Positions 11,680 through 23,300 of a stretch of DNA of 64,000 nucleotides are shown piece after piece. The stretch is from the NCBI RefSeq assembly GCF_004664715.2, contig NC_051073.1:59747879-59811878 (forward strand), written 5' to 3'. Below the pieces are notes generated by a model that worked only from the letters and a program-made list of their open reading frames with translations, searched no databases and was not told the origin of the DNA. Made by a program: the position numbers and the translations under genes. This DNA comes from Peromyscus leucopus (lineage: Eukaryota; Chordata; Mammalia; Rodentia; Cricetidae). The stretch's first letter is position 1, and each line of letters begins with the position of its first letter.

Positions 11680-12640
11680 ATAATTTTTTAAATACAAAAG
11701 AAGTGATCTAGAAAATAAATATGTTAGGAATTAGAAAGAATACATGGAGAAGGGTATTCTAGAAAACCTTTATGGAGGGGAGGTCTAGGCACAAAGAACT
11801 TCTTAAACAGAGGGAGAACACTGCACAAAAAGGCTGGAAATGGCGGGGTGTGGGTAGACAGACTCCAGAAAGCACCCCAGGAACAAAAGCAGTGACTAGA
11901 AATAAAGTTTATACTCCCAAAATAAATAGGCTCCAATGAAGAATGAAACTTAAAACCTAAGTTAGGAATTCGTGGGGTTTTCTGTAAGACACTAAAAAAA
12001 CTGTTTCTAAGAGGAAAACACACTGTTAAAAGGTCACTGGAGGCAGTATTGAGACTTCAGAATTGATGCTGTGGAGGAGCTGTTCCTCACAAGGCTGAGA
12101 CTGTGGTGTGAGTGATACTCAACTCCCGGAGGAGACTCTGTAAGTGGTGTATACAGCTTCCAGAAAATGAAGTAGCTTTCCTGAGTGTCAATGATACAGC
12201 TGTAAGGCACCGTGTTCCTGTAAGTAACCCCACAAAACCCAATGTTTCTCTACGCCTGACTTGGAAAGAATCCTTTCTTTGGTCTATTTTTACCTTATCT
12301 GTGGTATGTGTTTTTATGCATCTCCTGGCCAACCAGGGAAGAATAAATGGAGAGGAATAATGGTTTAGAAAGAATAGGAAGGTAAATCAAGTAGACATGG
12401 CAGAAAAAAAAATCTCTTGTGTATAAGAAGACAGGGACGAAAATAAGGTATAATTTATACATGGTTCTAACAATAAGAAAAACCAGTAAGACTTGATGAA
12501 CTATGCAACTGAGCCAAGAAGAGTCAGATACAGTCATATCTGGTTTCAAGCCTAAGAAGAGAAGAGAACAGTTACTAATTGAAAGGAAAAACAAAAGACC
12601 AAAAACCAAAAATCACAAGTTGCTTTTTCTTTTTTTGTTT
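11680..12640. other. Intron 10 segment without recognised repeat or gene
   Basis: I see no conserved coding pattern and no SINE here. The short open frames on both strands have no recognisable domain. 12060-12360 looks weakly like an old LTR ('taagtaaccccacaaaaccc'), not assigned. Confidence 0.5.
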
Positions 12641-12644
12641 TGTT

Positions 12645-12953
12645 TGTTTTTTTTTTCGAGACAGGGTTTCTCTGTGTAGCTTTGTGCCTTTCCTGGAACT
12701 CACTTCTTAAATTAACCCATTTCTATTAATCTGTAAGTTGCCACATGGCTTGTGGCTTACTGGTACATCTTACTTCTCGTGACAGTGGTGGCGGCTGGCA
12801 GGGTCTCCTGACTCAGCCTTCCTTTTTCCAGAATTCTCCTCTCTGCTTATCCGCCTATACTATACTTTCTGCCTGGCTACTGGCCAATCAGCATTTTATT
12901 TATCAATCAATCAGAGCAACACATTCACAGCATACAGAAAGACATCCCCAGCA
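12645..12953 (-). mobile_element. B1 fragment fused to a truncated LTR (same family as the LTR at 38654-38991)
   Basis: The B1 3' part (12655-12707, ending 'cctttcctggaactcac') runs directly into an LTR read on the minus strand (about 12708-12953). The LTR matches the reverse complement of 38654-38991: 'aaatgctgattggccag', 'cagagaggagaattctgg', 'aagccatgtggc' and 'aatgggttaatttaag'. The LTR's far end and the B1's 5' half are missing, consistent with a deletion that joined the two. Confidence 0.75.
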
Positions 12954-13147
12954 AATGCTAATATACAATGCTAATATGAAAAGCACAAAGAATAAGAAAT
13001 CATTACTAACAAGAGTATATAGATATGGGGGAAGTGGTGGTTAGGCAGGGATGGAGGATGAAGGAAAAAATGTATGTGTTAAAACCCAGAGCTAGGAGTG
13101 GTCCAACAAAATTCAATGAACAAACAGGCTAACAACAAAAAGCATAG

Positions 13148-13296
13148 GTGGAGCCAGGCAGTGGTGGCGCACGCCTTTAATCTCAGCACTCGGGAGGCAG
13201 AGGCAGGAGGATCTCTGTGAGTTCGAGGCCAGGAAAGGCGCAGAGAAGCCCTGTCTCGAAAAAACCAAAAGATAAAAATTAAAAAAAAAAATAAAA

Positions 13297-13329
<33 letters not shown>
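13148..13329 (+). mobile_element. B1 SINE with long poly(A)
   Basis: Shortened B1, 'gccaggcagtggtggcgcac' to 'gaagccctgtctcgaaaaaa', with a central gap ('gaggccaggaaaggcgcaga'), then an A-rich tail of about 70 bases to 13329. Confidence 0.9.
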
Positions 13330-13334
<5 letters not shown>

Positions 13335-13675
13335 GGGTGGTACAGGGGAGACCTGTAGTGGGTAGCCATTCTAGCTTGGATCTGGAAGTTCCAACCCCCA
13401 TTGAGACTCTGGCAACTGTAACGCCTATGAGGCGGGGCGAGGGGAGGCGCCGGGGGACCCGAGAGCTGGATGGGCCAGCGCTCTCTCTGGGCGCTCTCGG
13501 TGCCCGGAAGCTGACCGGTGCAGTTTGACTGGGCAGAGCTCCGGAGAACACCGCTGGACTGCATTACACCTTCCCCAGACCCTGCGACCTATCCATTACT
13601 TAATTTGTGAGTTACGCCATTAAATAAATATCCTTTTAACTACGTGGAGTGGCCAAAATAATTTCTCCAATAGAG
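13335..13675 (+). mobile_element. GC-rich LTR-like block ending in AATAAA
   Basis: About 200 bases (13380-13580) are far more GC- and CpG-rich than the surrounding intron ('ggcggggcgaggggaggcgc', 'ggtgcccggaagctgaccgg'), followed by an AT-rich end with AATAAA at about 13623 and then 'actacgtggagtggcc'. This layout (GC-rich promoter-like part, then poly(A) signal) fits an ERV LTR, but I could not define TG...CA ends. It could also be a 5'-truncated retrocopy. Confidence 0.45.
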
Positions 13676-13689
13676 ACCAAAAGAACTTT

Positions 13690-13775
13690 TTGTTGTGGGG
13701 GCCAAGAATTGAACTCAGGATCTCACATATGGTAGGCATGCAATTTATCATTGAGCTATATCTCAGCCCTACAAA
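13690..13775 (-). mobile_element. ID-type SINE (old)
   Basis: Reverse ID: 'aattgaactcaggatctcac', 'ggtaggcatgcaatttatca', 'ttgagctatatctcagccct'. Confidence 0.75.
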
Positions 13776-13973
13776 GTTGCCCCCCAACCAAGTAAATACA
13801 TTAATATGGTTCAAAAATCCAAGACATGGAGTGGTAAGATGAGTCAGTATGTAGGCATTTGCCTTGTAAACCTGGAAACCCGAGTTTGAGACTTATAACT
13901 CATTTTAATGAAAGGATAAAAAATAACTCCAAAGAAGTCCTCTGATTTCTACACAGGAGCTATAGCATGCACA

Positions 13974-14018
13974 TGCACACACTGCACACACTGCACACAC
14001 ACACACACACACACACAA
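13974..14018 (+). repeat. (CA)n microsatellite
   Basis: Imperfect 'ctgcacacactgcacac' passing into a pure CA run, at the tail of a degraded B2-like sequence (about 13830-13970). Confidence 0.9.
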
Positions 14019-14452
14019 TTTTAAAAATTAGAATGTATAAAAATTGCATTGGTAAGAAACTCCTTTCCCTTCCATTCTGTTCCTATACTTGGATAACAAC
14101 CAAGTTATCCTCACAGATCATCAATGATATTAATTTTGGATGGGTTGTCCCAGAGAAATTTTATAAAAATACAATCAAATATATATTCCCTTTTCTCTTG
14201 TCTAAGATGTCTACACTAAGTAATGTGAGGAGGGATAAATAGCAATGGAGGAACAAGCTACAGTGACTGGTGAGAGCAGAATCAAGCCACTACCTGCATT
14301 GCTGGCAGGGGCAACTATTAGAGCCAGGAGCAGATAAAGAGGAAAAATAAGTTCCCTTGTAGATAGAATAAACTGGAATTAAAAACACTGACACTGTGAG
14401 ACACCTGAGAACACAAATCTAATTTCCTTCATTTTTAGAGATTAGAAAAGTA

Positions 14453-14505
14453 GGGCTGGAGAGATGGCTCAGCCGTTAAAGGCTAGGCTCACAACCAAAA
14501 ATATA
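14453..14505 (+). mobile_element. Miniature B2-head SINE with perfect 16-bp target duplication
   Basis: Only 53 bases, from 'gggctggagagatggctcag' through 'gctaggctcacaaccaaaa', yet flanked by perfect direct repeats AGAGATTAGAAAAGTA at 14437-14452 and 14506-14521. It is therefore a complete insertion of a very short tRNA-head SINE, not a decayed B2. Confidence 0.9.
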
Positions 14506-14521
14506 AGAGATTAGAAAAGTA

Positions 14522-15193
14522 AAAACATCAAATGCCTTGCTGAAAGCTGAAGCTGATTGAGATAATAAAAACCTAACTCTCAATTCTTAAAGTCCATGCG
14601 AGAAAGGGTAATGAATCCAGGAATGACGCTGAAGACCTGCTCCTAAAGCATGCCCACAAATAAATGAGAACAGGAAAGGAGCTTCCTAAGGAGAAACAGT
14701 CAGAAACAAAAACCAAAGTATTCCATTGTTGTAGAAGCCTAGAAAGATAATTTTAAGACACCATCATTGATGCATTAGAGACATCTGAAAGAGGAAAAAA
14801 AGGAAAGTAGGCTAAAACAATTCACTGCAGAGGACATGCTTGTTACCAAAGCAGAATGGACACTGGGAACTATGACAAAGACTCTTCCTTACAAAAGACT
14901 CAGCATACACAAAAGGAGAAAGCTACCAGAAAGTACATTGCTAGGAAGCCCACCTGGTGTTCCTAAGATCCACTACAAATGAAAGCAGGGAGAAAACTGA
15001 CTAGGGACAAGTTATTTCATAAGGGAACCTACAACTGCTTCAAGTCACAAGACGACGAAGAGATCCTGAAGATACTAAGAACAGCAAACACCAGTAAACA
15101 GTGGCAGTCATCCTTCACAATATAGAATTCAAGGTAACAGAACTGTGTTCAAGAGACTCACTTTAGAGAAGAAACATTAGCATGTGTTCATAC
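14522..15193. other. Intron 10 segment, no recognised feature
   Basis: Purine-rich, apparently unique sequence up to the exon 10 donor. No SINE or coding pattern seen. Confidence 0.6.
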
Positions 15194-15272
15194 CTGTGTC
15201 TGAATATCATCCCCTGTGACAATGTTTCCCACAGCTCGCAGAGCAGGAGACACCACTTTATAATCATTATGC
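15194..15272 (-). CDS. KPNA1: KPNA1 coding exon 10 (ARM repeat 6 region)
   Basis: 79 bases: the last base of Met306, then residues 307-332. The acceptor is gttgcag|GCATAATG and the donor ACACAG|GTATG. It encodes [18 protein letters not shown] followed by TGDDIQTQ. The ARM motif A-L-R318-A-V-G-N322 has Arg where the binding-groove repeats have Trp, which is the family norm for this repeat between the major and minor NLS sites. No disruption. Confidence 0.96.
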
Positions 15273-16570
15273 CTGCAACCATTAAAGAAAAAGATATTAG
15301 AGCCAACAGTTCTATCCAGAGTCTTGTCTTAGGGAACAAAATTCAAAATAAGGAAGATGTGATTCAATTGTAGAGCAGAAAGGTACTTTATGGGCTATTT
15401 AGGGACCTTACCATGGTGGCAAAATTGACCATTACCTAGAAAAGTGATCTTTCCCCTCATTTTTCAAGTAAATTCCTTCCTAGTAATCTTTCCCAGGAAC
15501 ACCAGCAATCAATTCCACGTTTTTCTCTTATTCTACGGCCCCTCTCCTCTTTAGTTGGTCTCCTGGAGCTGCTGAGATGATTGGGAAGCGCAGGGGACAT
15601 TTATACACTGCTCATATTCTGAAACTGCTATTATCAACAGTTCAGCTAACTTCAAAACCAAAGTGAGATTCACATCTCAAATACTCTTCTTCTGTTTCAC
15701 TAACCTACAAGGCTGCCTTTATGGACAAAAACACTTCCCACAAAGTCTGATATATATGGACAGTTAATAAGTACAGATTTCAGGGTAAATAAAGCAATAC
15801 CCCTGTAACTTTCCTCTAAGACCCTATTATCTTCCTTCACGCTTAAGATCTAATGATTAAAATGAAACATGTAGTAAACTTAGTCACTTAAGGACAAAAG
15901 TGATTATTTCCCAGATATTGAATTCTTAGACCCCAGTAGCACCATGCTGCCTTTAAACTGTACCACACTACACTGCTGGTGTGTAACCAGTCTGTAATCA
16001 GCTATTATCCCAGTAATGTTACACTAAACCAATTTCACATCATGTTTGAGACACTGTCTCTACAACTGGTTTGTACACCAATTAATGTCATGCTGCTTAT
16101 AACTGTACCATTTGCCATCATATTGTGGCTATATTTTCTTCTAAGTATTAGTTAAAGATTTGATTAATATAGTCTCAAATTATTTATGCCACGAGTTAAT
16201 CTTCCATGCTATCACCAAAAGCATTACAAAAATAGGATTCAGAGTCTGATACTAGTCTGTTTTTTTCTCTAATGAAAAAGTAAGAAATGGCCATTTACCA
16301 CAGCAATATGCCTTTCGTTTCTAGTATTCGACCTTAGGCCATTCCAGTGTGGACTGGAACAACAGAAATAGAATTACATAGGCAGAGCTTTCCAAATAAT
16401 TCTGATAGAAGACTCATAATGGCAGAGGAATAATAGAGTCTTCGATTAGTCTTAAAAAAAAAAAAAAAGCAAACCAAAAAATGGCATCAATATAAACAGG
16501 AGACAATCAGCTAATGCATAACAAACCAACAAAATACATAACCAAAGTACTAGAAATATGGAAAACAGTA
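15273..16570. other. KPNA1 intron 9, repeat-poor part
   Basis: No SINE or gene recognised. 15930-16130 has an odd, loosely repetitive texture ('aactgtaccacactacactg', 'aactgtaccatttgccatca') that may be an old transposon fragment. Confidence 0.55.
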
Positions 16571-16574
16571 GAGT

Positions 16575-16930
16575 GTATAAGTTAGCACCAGCTGTTAGCT
16601 TGACACAGCCTAGGGCCACCTAAGTAAGTCTCAACTGAGGGATTGCCAAAAGTCAGACTGGATTGTGGCCATGTCTGTGAGACTGTCTTAGCTGATGAGT
16701 GATGTGACAGGACAGGGCCCGGACCACTGTGAGTAACACCAACCCTAGTGATAAGCTGGCTGAGCCGGGGAACAAGACAGAGAAGAAGCCAGTAATCTGC
16801 ATTCATCCACAGTTTTTACTCTAGTTCCCGCCATGGATTTCTTCAGTGACAGACTGTGACCTGGAAGTCCAGTCAAGTAAACCCTTTCCTCCTCTAAATC
16901 GTTTTTTTGGTGTGGTTTATCACAGATACA
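16575..16930 (+). mobile_element. Rodent MaLR-like repeat (tentative)
   Basis: 'gttagcttgacacagcctag', 'ttgtggccatgtctgtgaga', 'acagactgtgacctggaagt' and 'aagtaaaccctttcctcctc' are phrases of a common rodent repeat that ends near 'tttatcacag'. It lies just upstream (in the transcript) of the exon 9 donor region. The family name is uncertain. Confidence 0.65.
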
Positions 16931-16951
16931 CTTTCTTGAAGATCATCTTAC

Positions 16952-17115
16952 ATCAGAAGCTCCACAAGTCTCCTACATACTCCTGCATCAATGACTGCTT
17001 GAATTTTATCATTGGGTCCATCTGACAGGTAGGAGAGGGCCCAGCAGGCATCAGCCAGTACATCAGTGTCACTGACAAACAGCAACCAAGAAAGGACATT
17101 CAGACAGGGAGAAAC
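16952..17115 (-). CDS. KPNA1: KPNA1 coding exon 9 (ARM repeats 4-5)
   Basis: 164 bases, residues 252-305 plus two bases of Met306. The acceptor is ttctag|GTTTCTCCC and the donor CTGAT|GTAAGATG. It begins [20 protein letters not shown] and ends [12 protein letters not shown]. The ARM motif A-C-W276-A-L-S-Y280 has Tyr in place of Asn, as in other importin alphas at repeat 5. This is the largest exon in the window. It shares a repeat-poor neighbourhood with exons 6-10. Confidence 0.96.
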
Positions 17116-17637
17116 CTAGAAAAGAGAAGATGATTAGACATTCAACAGAAACAAAGAGAAGTGAGGTTAAGACTCTCAGACACGAGTGAGTTACAGAATG
17201 GTTATACTTCAAACGTTTGAAGGACATTTCAGTCTCTGGCAATGTGCTTAGTACTTATTCAGTTAACTGAGCTGAGGTAGTCAGAACCCAAGGAAAATGA
17301 TTTAAGGAAAAAAAATGTTATGCATTAATCCTTAAATTAGAATTCTTTCTTACAGTACACACTTAGAGAAAAGAAGTTAAGGAATTTTCACAAATACTAC
17401 AGCTGGGAAATTCTGTTGTAGAACTTTGTTATCGACAAAGACTGCTATGGTTCTAAGAGTGATTATTTATAAACTGGCAGTGAGAAATTACTCTAAATTA
17501 AAACAAAAATTACCAAAAGCATTGTCTCCACAAATACATTTTAACAAAAATTGTCTTTCAGTAAACATTAATGTTGGTTACTATATTCTTTTCAGAGCAT
17601 TTTTTTTCTAACCATTTCCCACAAACATAGTGTTTAC
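17116..17637. other. KPNA1 intron 8
   Basis: 522-base intron of apparently unique sequence, with no SINE recognised. Confidence 0.9.
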
Positions 17638-17737
17638 CTTAGCAAATTCTGGAGGTGGACTCTTCCCTCTACAGAGATTAGATAAAGCCCATACTGCATT
17701 CCGGGTCATGGTCAAGCGATTCTGCTTTGAAAATAAC
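17638..17737 (-). CDS. KPNA1: KPNA1 coding exon 8 (ARM repeat 4, major NLS groove)
   Basis: 100 bases: the last base of Gln218 and residues 219-251. The acceptor is cttgtag|GTTATTTTC and the donor GCTAAG|GTAAAC. The sequence [18 protein letters not shown] continues to [13 protein letters not shown]. Trp234 and Asn238 (A-V-W-A-L-S-N) form part of the major NLS-binding ladder shared with exons 6 and 7. Intact. Confidence 0.97.
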
Positions 17738-18049
17738 CTACAAGTATAATGAACCCACAGTAAATTATAAAAGATATTAATTCTCTATAAAGAAAATAAT
17801 AGTACTGATAAGAGATGTCTTTAACTATTCTCTAGAATAAAGATTATTTTCCTAAATTATTCATTCTCTAAAGATAAACTTCATTAATTCTAATGCATAA
17901 TTCTAATTCATAATTTCAGTAAGAGGCATCACCCTAACAATGTAACAAGAAAATACTTGGAATCAAAGAAACACTAGGAAACACAAAATGACTTCCCAAG
18001 ATGCAATACTTCCCGTACATTAATTCCTCAGAAAAAGAAAGGGACTTAC
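17738..18049. other. KPNA1 intron 7
   Basis: The shortest intron seen (312 bases). AT-rich, no SINE. Confidence 0.9.
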
Positions 18050-18138
18050 TGCAGAAGAGGGGGGAGGATATTGCAGTCTAAGACATAGTCTCTGCACATG
18101 GTACTGTCGCCAGCAATGTTGCCAAGAGCCCAGACTGC
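18050..18138 (-). CDS. KPNA1: KPNA1 coding exon 7 (ARM repeat 3, major NLS groove)
   Basis: 89 bases, residues 189-217 plus two bases of Gln218. The acceptor is cacag|GCAGTCTGG and the donor CTTCTGCA|GTAAGT. It encodes [20 protein letters not shown], then [10 protein letters not shown]. Trp191 and Asn195 are the third-repeat pair of the major NLS groove, and Asp199 (in G-D-S) fits the acidic residue that in the family contacts NLS lysine. Intact. Confidence 0.97.
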
Positions 18139-19069
18139 CTGTGAAGGAGTTGGTCATCAATAACACTGAACACTTTCATTCTCCCATAGTCCTTTCAAAG
18201 AGGTGCCAGCATATCACAGTAACACTTTATAAAATCAACATTTTACATATGGACTATTACTGACTTTCTTAAAATCACTCATCAGGGAGTCAAACGAGTT
18301 ATAGTATCAGAGTTAGAAACTGTGGTTATGCACAATAAACAAAAGAAAATGTTATTTCACTAAAGTAAAGGCTTTACTAGTAAAAGGGAACTTTTTTCCC
18401 AGTGCTGGGAACTGAACTTAGGACCTCACATGGGCTGGACAATTGCTCCCCCACTAAGCTATATCCCCAGTTTGAAGCCAATTATTTTTAAAGGATCCTA
18501 TCCTCACTCATAAGTAATATTCTATACAATCCTTTATACAAACAGGGATTTAAATGGCTTAATTGGTGGATTAAAAATGTATTTAGGTTGCTTAAAATAA
18601 GAAACTATTTTAAGATGATAACATTTATTAAAGCTGTGAAAGTGGTGAATGCAATTTCACAACAATGGCTTCATAGGTGTATAGGTCTAAGAATGATAGT
18701 TTATTGTGTTTTAATTCTCTCTCAAAATAACAAATTACTTAGTAGTGATTTATCCTTACAAACTTAACAAGTCTGACAGTAACAAAAGTTTGTTTTCTGT
18801 CTTTTCTGAAGAAATGACAAAGACTTTTAATAGTAGCAATAAAGACTCACATTAGAAAAGGCCCTTTCATAAGTAATATGTCCATGACTAAAAAAAAAAG
18901 AAAGACAGCTAAAAGCTGCAAGAATCCCATGGTTGGAGGGGAAATACTTACTAGAGGATTTTTCCTATTTAAACAAGCTATGAATCACTGTGAGTAAGTA
19001 ATCAAACTCAAGCTGGGTATGACTATGTGAAATGTGTGTTCTCCTATCTGTTTCTGCTGAGATTTTTAC
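18139..19069. other. KPNA1 intron 6 with one ID SINE
   Basis: 931-base intron. An old ID-type SINE lies on the minus strand at about 18396-18475 ('gctgggaactgaacttagga', 'cactaagctatatccccagt'). The rest is unique. Confidence 0.8.
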
Positions 19070-19201
19070 CTGTTCCTGGACATCTTCAAACTCTGAGCTA
19101 AGCAACTCGATGAAGATAGGCACCGCTCCTGCCTGAATCACAATCCGGGTCTGAAGAGAATTTCCTGAAGCAATATTTGTCAGGACCCAGGCTGATTCAA
19201 A
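19070..19201 (-). CDS. KPNA1: KPNA1 coding exon 6 (ARM repeat 2, major NLS groove)
   Basis: 132 bases, phase 0, residues 145-188. The acceptor is ttgtag|TTTGAATCAG and the donor GAACAG|GTAAAAA. It begins [19 protein letters not shown] and ends with the acidic stretch [10 protein letters not shown]. Trp149 and Asn153 form the second-repeat pair of the major NLS groove. Residue 147 is Ser; I recall Ser in rodent and Ala in human KPNA1, which fits a rodent origin. Confidence 0.97.
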
Positions 19202-19449
19202 CTACAAAGACAAAAGTAAATTTCATTATCTTACTAAAATTTAAAAAGTTGTTTAATTATAGCAATACGATGTTTTGTACATTAAAAGGAATCTGGGATC
19301 AGTATTATCATACTGTAAATACCATATTAATTTAAAAATAATTTCTAGAATCCCTCAGTCTATAAAGGAATATTTAAAGTGCCTAAAATTCTAGAACTAA
19401 GTATAGTTACCATGAAACCATAGGAAAAAAAAGTGTGTTTTATGATTTT

Positions 19450-19607
19450 TTTGTTTTGTTTGTTTTTTGAGACAGGGTTTCTCTGGATAGCTTTGGCTGT
19501 TCTGAAACTCATTCTGTAGACCAGGCTGGCCTCAAACTCATGAACATCCGCCTATCTCTCCCTCCCAAGTGCTATGATTAAAGGTGTATGCCATCACCAC
19601 TCAAGAG
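19450..19607 (-). mobile_element. B1 SINE
   Basis: Reverse B1: 'tgagacagggtttctctgga' to 'gattaaaggtgtatgccatc'. Confidence 0.88.
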
Positions 19608-19642
19608 ATCTCCAAAAAATTTTAATGAAAGGAACAAAATGA

Positions 19643-19643
<1 letters not shown>

Positions 19644-19691
<48 letters not shown>
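19644..19691 (+). repeat. Poly(A) tract, about 48 bases
   Basis: Uninterrupted A run with no recognisable SINE attached on its 5' side. In the KPNA1 transcript it is a U run. Confidence 0.95.
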
Positions 19692-19695
<4 letters not shown>

Positions 19696-20309
19696 CAGTA
19701 ACACACCATTTAATCAATTAAAGGGTTAAAAAGGAGAAAGTACATTAATACATGTATTGTACAGATCATCTCTGGACAGAGTCACAGAAAACCATCAATA
19801 CTTATTGATTACATGGACAGGCCTGGATGACTGGGAAATGCTAAAAAAAACAACTCTAATGAACAGTCTATGTTCCTTTGGGTCTTGTATGTGGTATTGT
19901 TTCATGATCCAATAAACAAATTATTTCTAGGGGATGGGCAAAGTGAAATAGAAAGGGGACATTAGCATAGATGCATTTTACACAATTATAACTGAAAAGG
20001 GCAAAAGATATTCTAAGTAAATTAAACAGGTAAATAAGTAAGTTCTAAGTAAATTGAACAGGCATATAATCAAAAGCAATGTTGTCTGCTTCAGAGTGTA
20101 TGAGCACCTAATAGATGAGAAGGTCTCAGGTCCAGAGATAAATTCCAAATGAATTGACCCCCTTGGAGACAAGAGTCTCACTCTCATCCTTACTGGCCTG
20201 GAGCTCTCTGTGTAGACCAGGTTGGACTTGAAATCAGAGATCTGCCTGCCTTTGCCTCCCGAAAGGAAAGATTAAAGACAACTGCCACCATGCCCAACCA
20301 AAGACAAGT

Positions 20310-23300
20310 TTCTTAATAGAGGTAAGAAAAAGGAAAAAAGGAAGGAAGAGGAGGAAGATGAAGAGGTGGTAGCAAAGGTAAACTGGGTAGAAGGTGATCT
20401 AATATTACAGTATTGTAAGCAGAAAATATGAAGAAAAAAGTATGGCCAACAAATTTAGAGATCCCTTTCTCTTTGGCTTAACATTAAAAAAAAAAAAAAA
20501 TCCAAGAATCAAAGTTTATATTCAGTCAAGACCCCTGAATTTTAGGTTAATTCCTTCCACCATTCTCTATCCTTTAAAGAATAATGTATGCAGTTGAAAA
20601 AGTGTCACATTTCTGTTTAATAGTATAACTTCGAATGAGAGATCAATTACATATCATCAAAAATATACTTGTAGCTAATCATTTTCTAAGCTTTGATATC
20701 AGTTAAAAGGCACCAGTCAGAGGGAAAATTATGTCATCAACCATTAAAGGTAGCAGAACAATTCCACATGACTGACAGTAAATTCCTAGCAGAAGAAACA
20801 AGAAGGGTCAAAATGAGAGAAACGTATGCGTTCTTTGTTGTCCTTTTTGGCTTATTTTTAAGAGTAATGCAACCAGTAGAAGGGCCTTCATTTATGACTG
20901 GGTCCACAGGTTAAAAAAAAAATGGCATCTCTGAAAGCAGAAACTTTGGCTAATGCTACACAACTAACATACAAGTAACTACATCAATAAAGACTTTGGA
21001 GGAGCGGTTAAAAATTAAACCCAAAATATCACGGGAGAGGGGAGAGCACATCATACATTTATCTCTAGTTAAATTACTAATGAAAGAAATGTTTAAACTA
21101 TTTTAAATTTCTCTGAAACACACACATTTCAATTGCTTTAGTTGTATTACCTAGAGAAAGAAATTTCAAACAGTATACCACGTTATTTAACTTTAGAGGA
21201 GGCGCTGCCTAAAATGTAGGTTATGTAACTCACTATTAATATTAACTGGTTAAATACAAGACAGATGATATAAAAAAGCAGTAGACTGCCCGGCTAGAAG
21301 GCAGGCTCAAAGTTTAAAAAACTGCCCATTACTACAAAGATCAAGTCAGAAGAAGTTGAAAACTCTGAGGAAAAGGAATCTGGAAAGAGCAAGTCATATC
21401 TGGATACTACATATCCCTGAGGAAAAGGGTTGCAGTCATATTTTGATGTAAAAATCACAGTAATACCCTGATAACATAAGGAACATCTTAAAGAGTTATC
21501 AGTGGGAAAAAAAAAATCAATCAATCAGAATAGTAATGCCGCCAGGGTTCTTACTGCTGGCTGAGTTTAACAAGAAAGGTCTCTGAGAAATGAAAGAATC
21601 AAAAGAATGATAAATCAAACAGAAAAACAGAACTGTGATGATGAGGAAAATGAAAAAGTAAGCAACAGCTGAGCATAGATGACAAACATGAGATATGCTT
21701 TTGCAAATGTAATGTGCCATAGTTATGCTTATATTCAGTACATAATCATAATAATCATCTTTAAATTCAGAGAAGATTTCAGAATGGAAATTAAAATGTA
21801 GTTTTGGTATTGATTACTTCAGTGTTTTTACCTGATGATGAGGTACAGCGTGTGGGGGGTGAGAAAGACAGAACTCACTTCGGGAATATAAGCCAGTACC
21901 AAATGTGTTAGATGGGCAAGTACACTTTTTTAAAGCTTGGATGTCATTTCCTCATAGTCTATACTACGTTTCACTAAGATTTACAGCTTTGTTTTTACTA
22001 TTTCAGCCTTGGGTGCTAGATTAGAATGCAACCAGAGAGAGATTGTAAAGAGGAAAGCTTAAACTAATAGTGAACAAATACATAAAGATATGATAGAAAC
22101 AATCAAAAGAAACAATATTAACAACTTAAGTCATCATATAACCCAAGAGGAGAATAACCTGAAAAGTGAAAGAGAGTATCTAAGAAATGTTATTACCAAC
22201 AATAACAAATTGTGGACAAGATAATCACAGCCTTAGCTTTCTCTATGTTGTCTTACACTAACGCACTCTTCGAAATCCAAGAACTGCATCACAGGAAATA
22301 ACCGACTGTGTAGCTAGAACTACTTATACATTATTATTCCACTGATGTTTTGCACAGGAACTTGCTAAGTAAGGACTGATTGCTACTACTGCGGTCTGTG
22401 TTCTTCAGATTGGAGGTTTCCTCTCTGTCCTCTTTCTGAGTCTCTACCTTCTGGTGCTCAGTTCCTTTCATAAGGAAAATGAGAATCCAAAGCTGAAGCA
22501 CTTCTGACCTCCTATCAAGTTTCCCACTCCAGGTTGAGGTACGCCTGGCTCCCTTTCTCCATTTGGATCAGGACTCTGTTGCTGGCCACTTTGCCGGTTC
22601 CACTCTGGTTCCTAGCAAATGCCAGGCTCACCTGGAGAGCAAGTGAAAAGAAAGGCTCACATCAGAAAAATAAACCCAGATTATCAAACTCTGCAGAGGA
22701 GAGCACCTGAGGTATCTGAGCAACCCTCCAGGAAAGGTAGAGAGATCAGTGAAGACAGGGAGGGTAAGAGGATGAAGGCTTACTGCAGTTTATCATACTA
22801 AGCTTCCAGAGGGGACAAGAAGGGGGGAAAACTAAGCCAATTTCATTCAAATTCATAACTTTTAGACAAGTGCCATCTAGTATTTAGAAGCAGGAAGCAA
22901 TTTATTGTTTCTAGATAAAACTTCTAAAAGGTTTGGCAACACAGCATCTTAGCACTGCATTAGATAGTATAAAGATGCTGGACCTGACCTTGAACAAGTA
23001 AGCCCACAGAACATACCAAAGGCTAGAGGGTGACACTAAGCTTGGTAACACTCTAAAGCCAAGGCACTGCTTAATTCCAGAACCCTAGATTCTACCCATA
23101 TTCACCTCCAAGTGAACGGCAAGGGAGGATCTGGATAGTGAGGTCCCAGTGGAGGCCTTTTGGGCTCTCTTATTTGAGAAGAAAAAATGGTAGTGAAGTT
23201 CACTAAAACTCAGTTCTTTAGCTATGGGATGAAAAAAACTTGGCCATGGGATTTATTAGAGAACTGAGCCAGCCAATTTCATTTGGGCCATAGAATATCA

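Larger units (their letters stand above)
5433..15193 (-). other. KPNA1 intron 10
   Basis: 9,761-base intron. Besides the listed elements it has a B1 fragment (-) at 5505-5620, a B2/B4-type SINE (-) at 5800-5975, a B2 fragment (+) at 6213-6320 and a B1 (+) at 6345-6480. A fragment at 7200-7340 resembles an old mammalian repeat ('cagttctggaggctggaaag'). 6520-6790 and 7385-7735 are AT-rich with nothing recognised. Confidence 0.8.

Noticed and set aside
13079..13564. 161-residue minus-strand open frame
   Set aside because: It runs through a B1, its poly(A) (as poly-Phe) and the GC-rich LTR-like block; a composite artefact.
20693..20914. 73-residue open frame in the low-repeat part of intron 5
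   Set aside because: No homology recognised, no supporting splice or start context, and the length is within chance.
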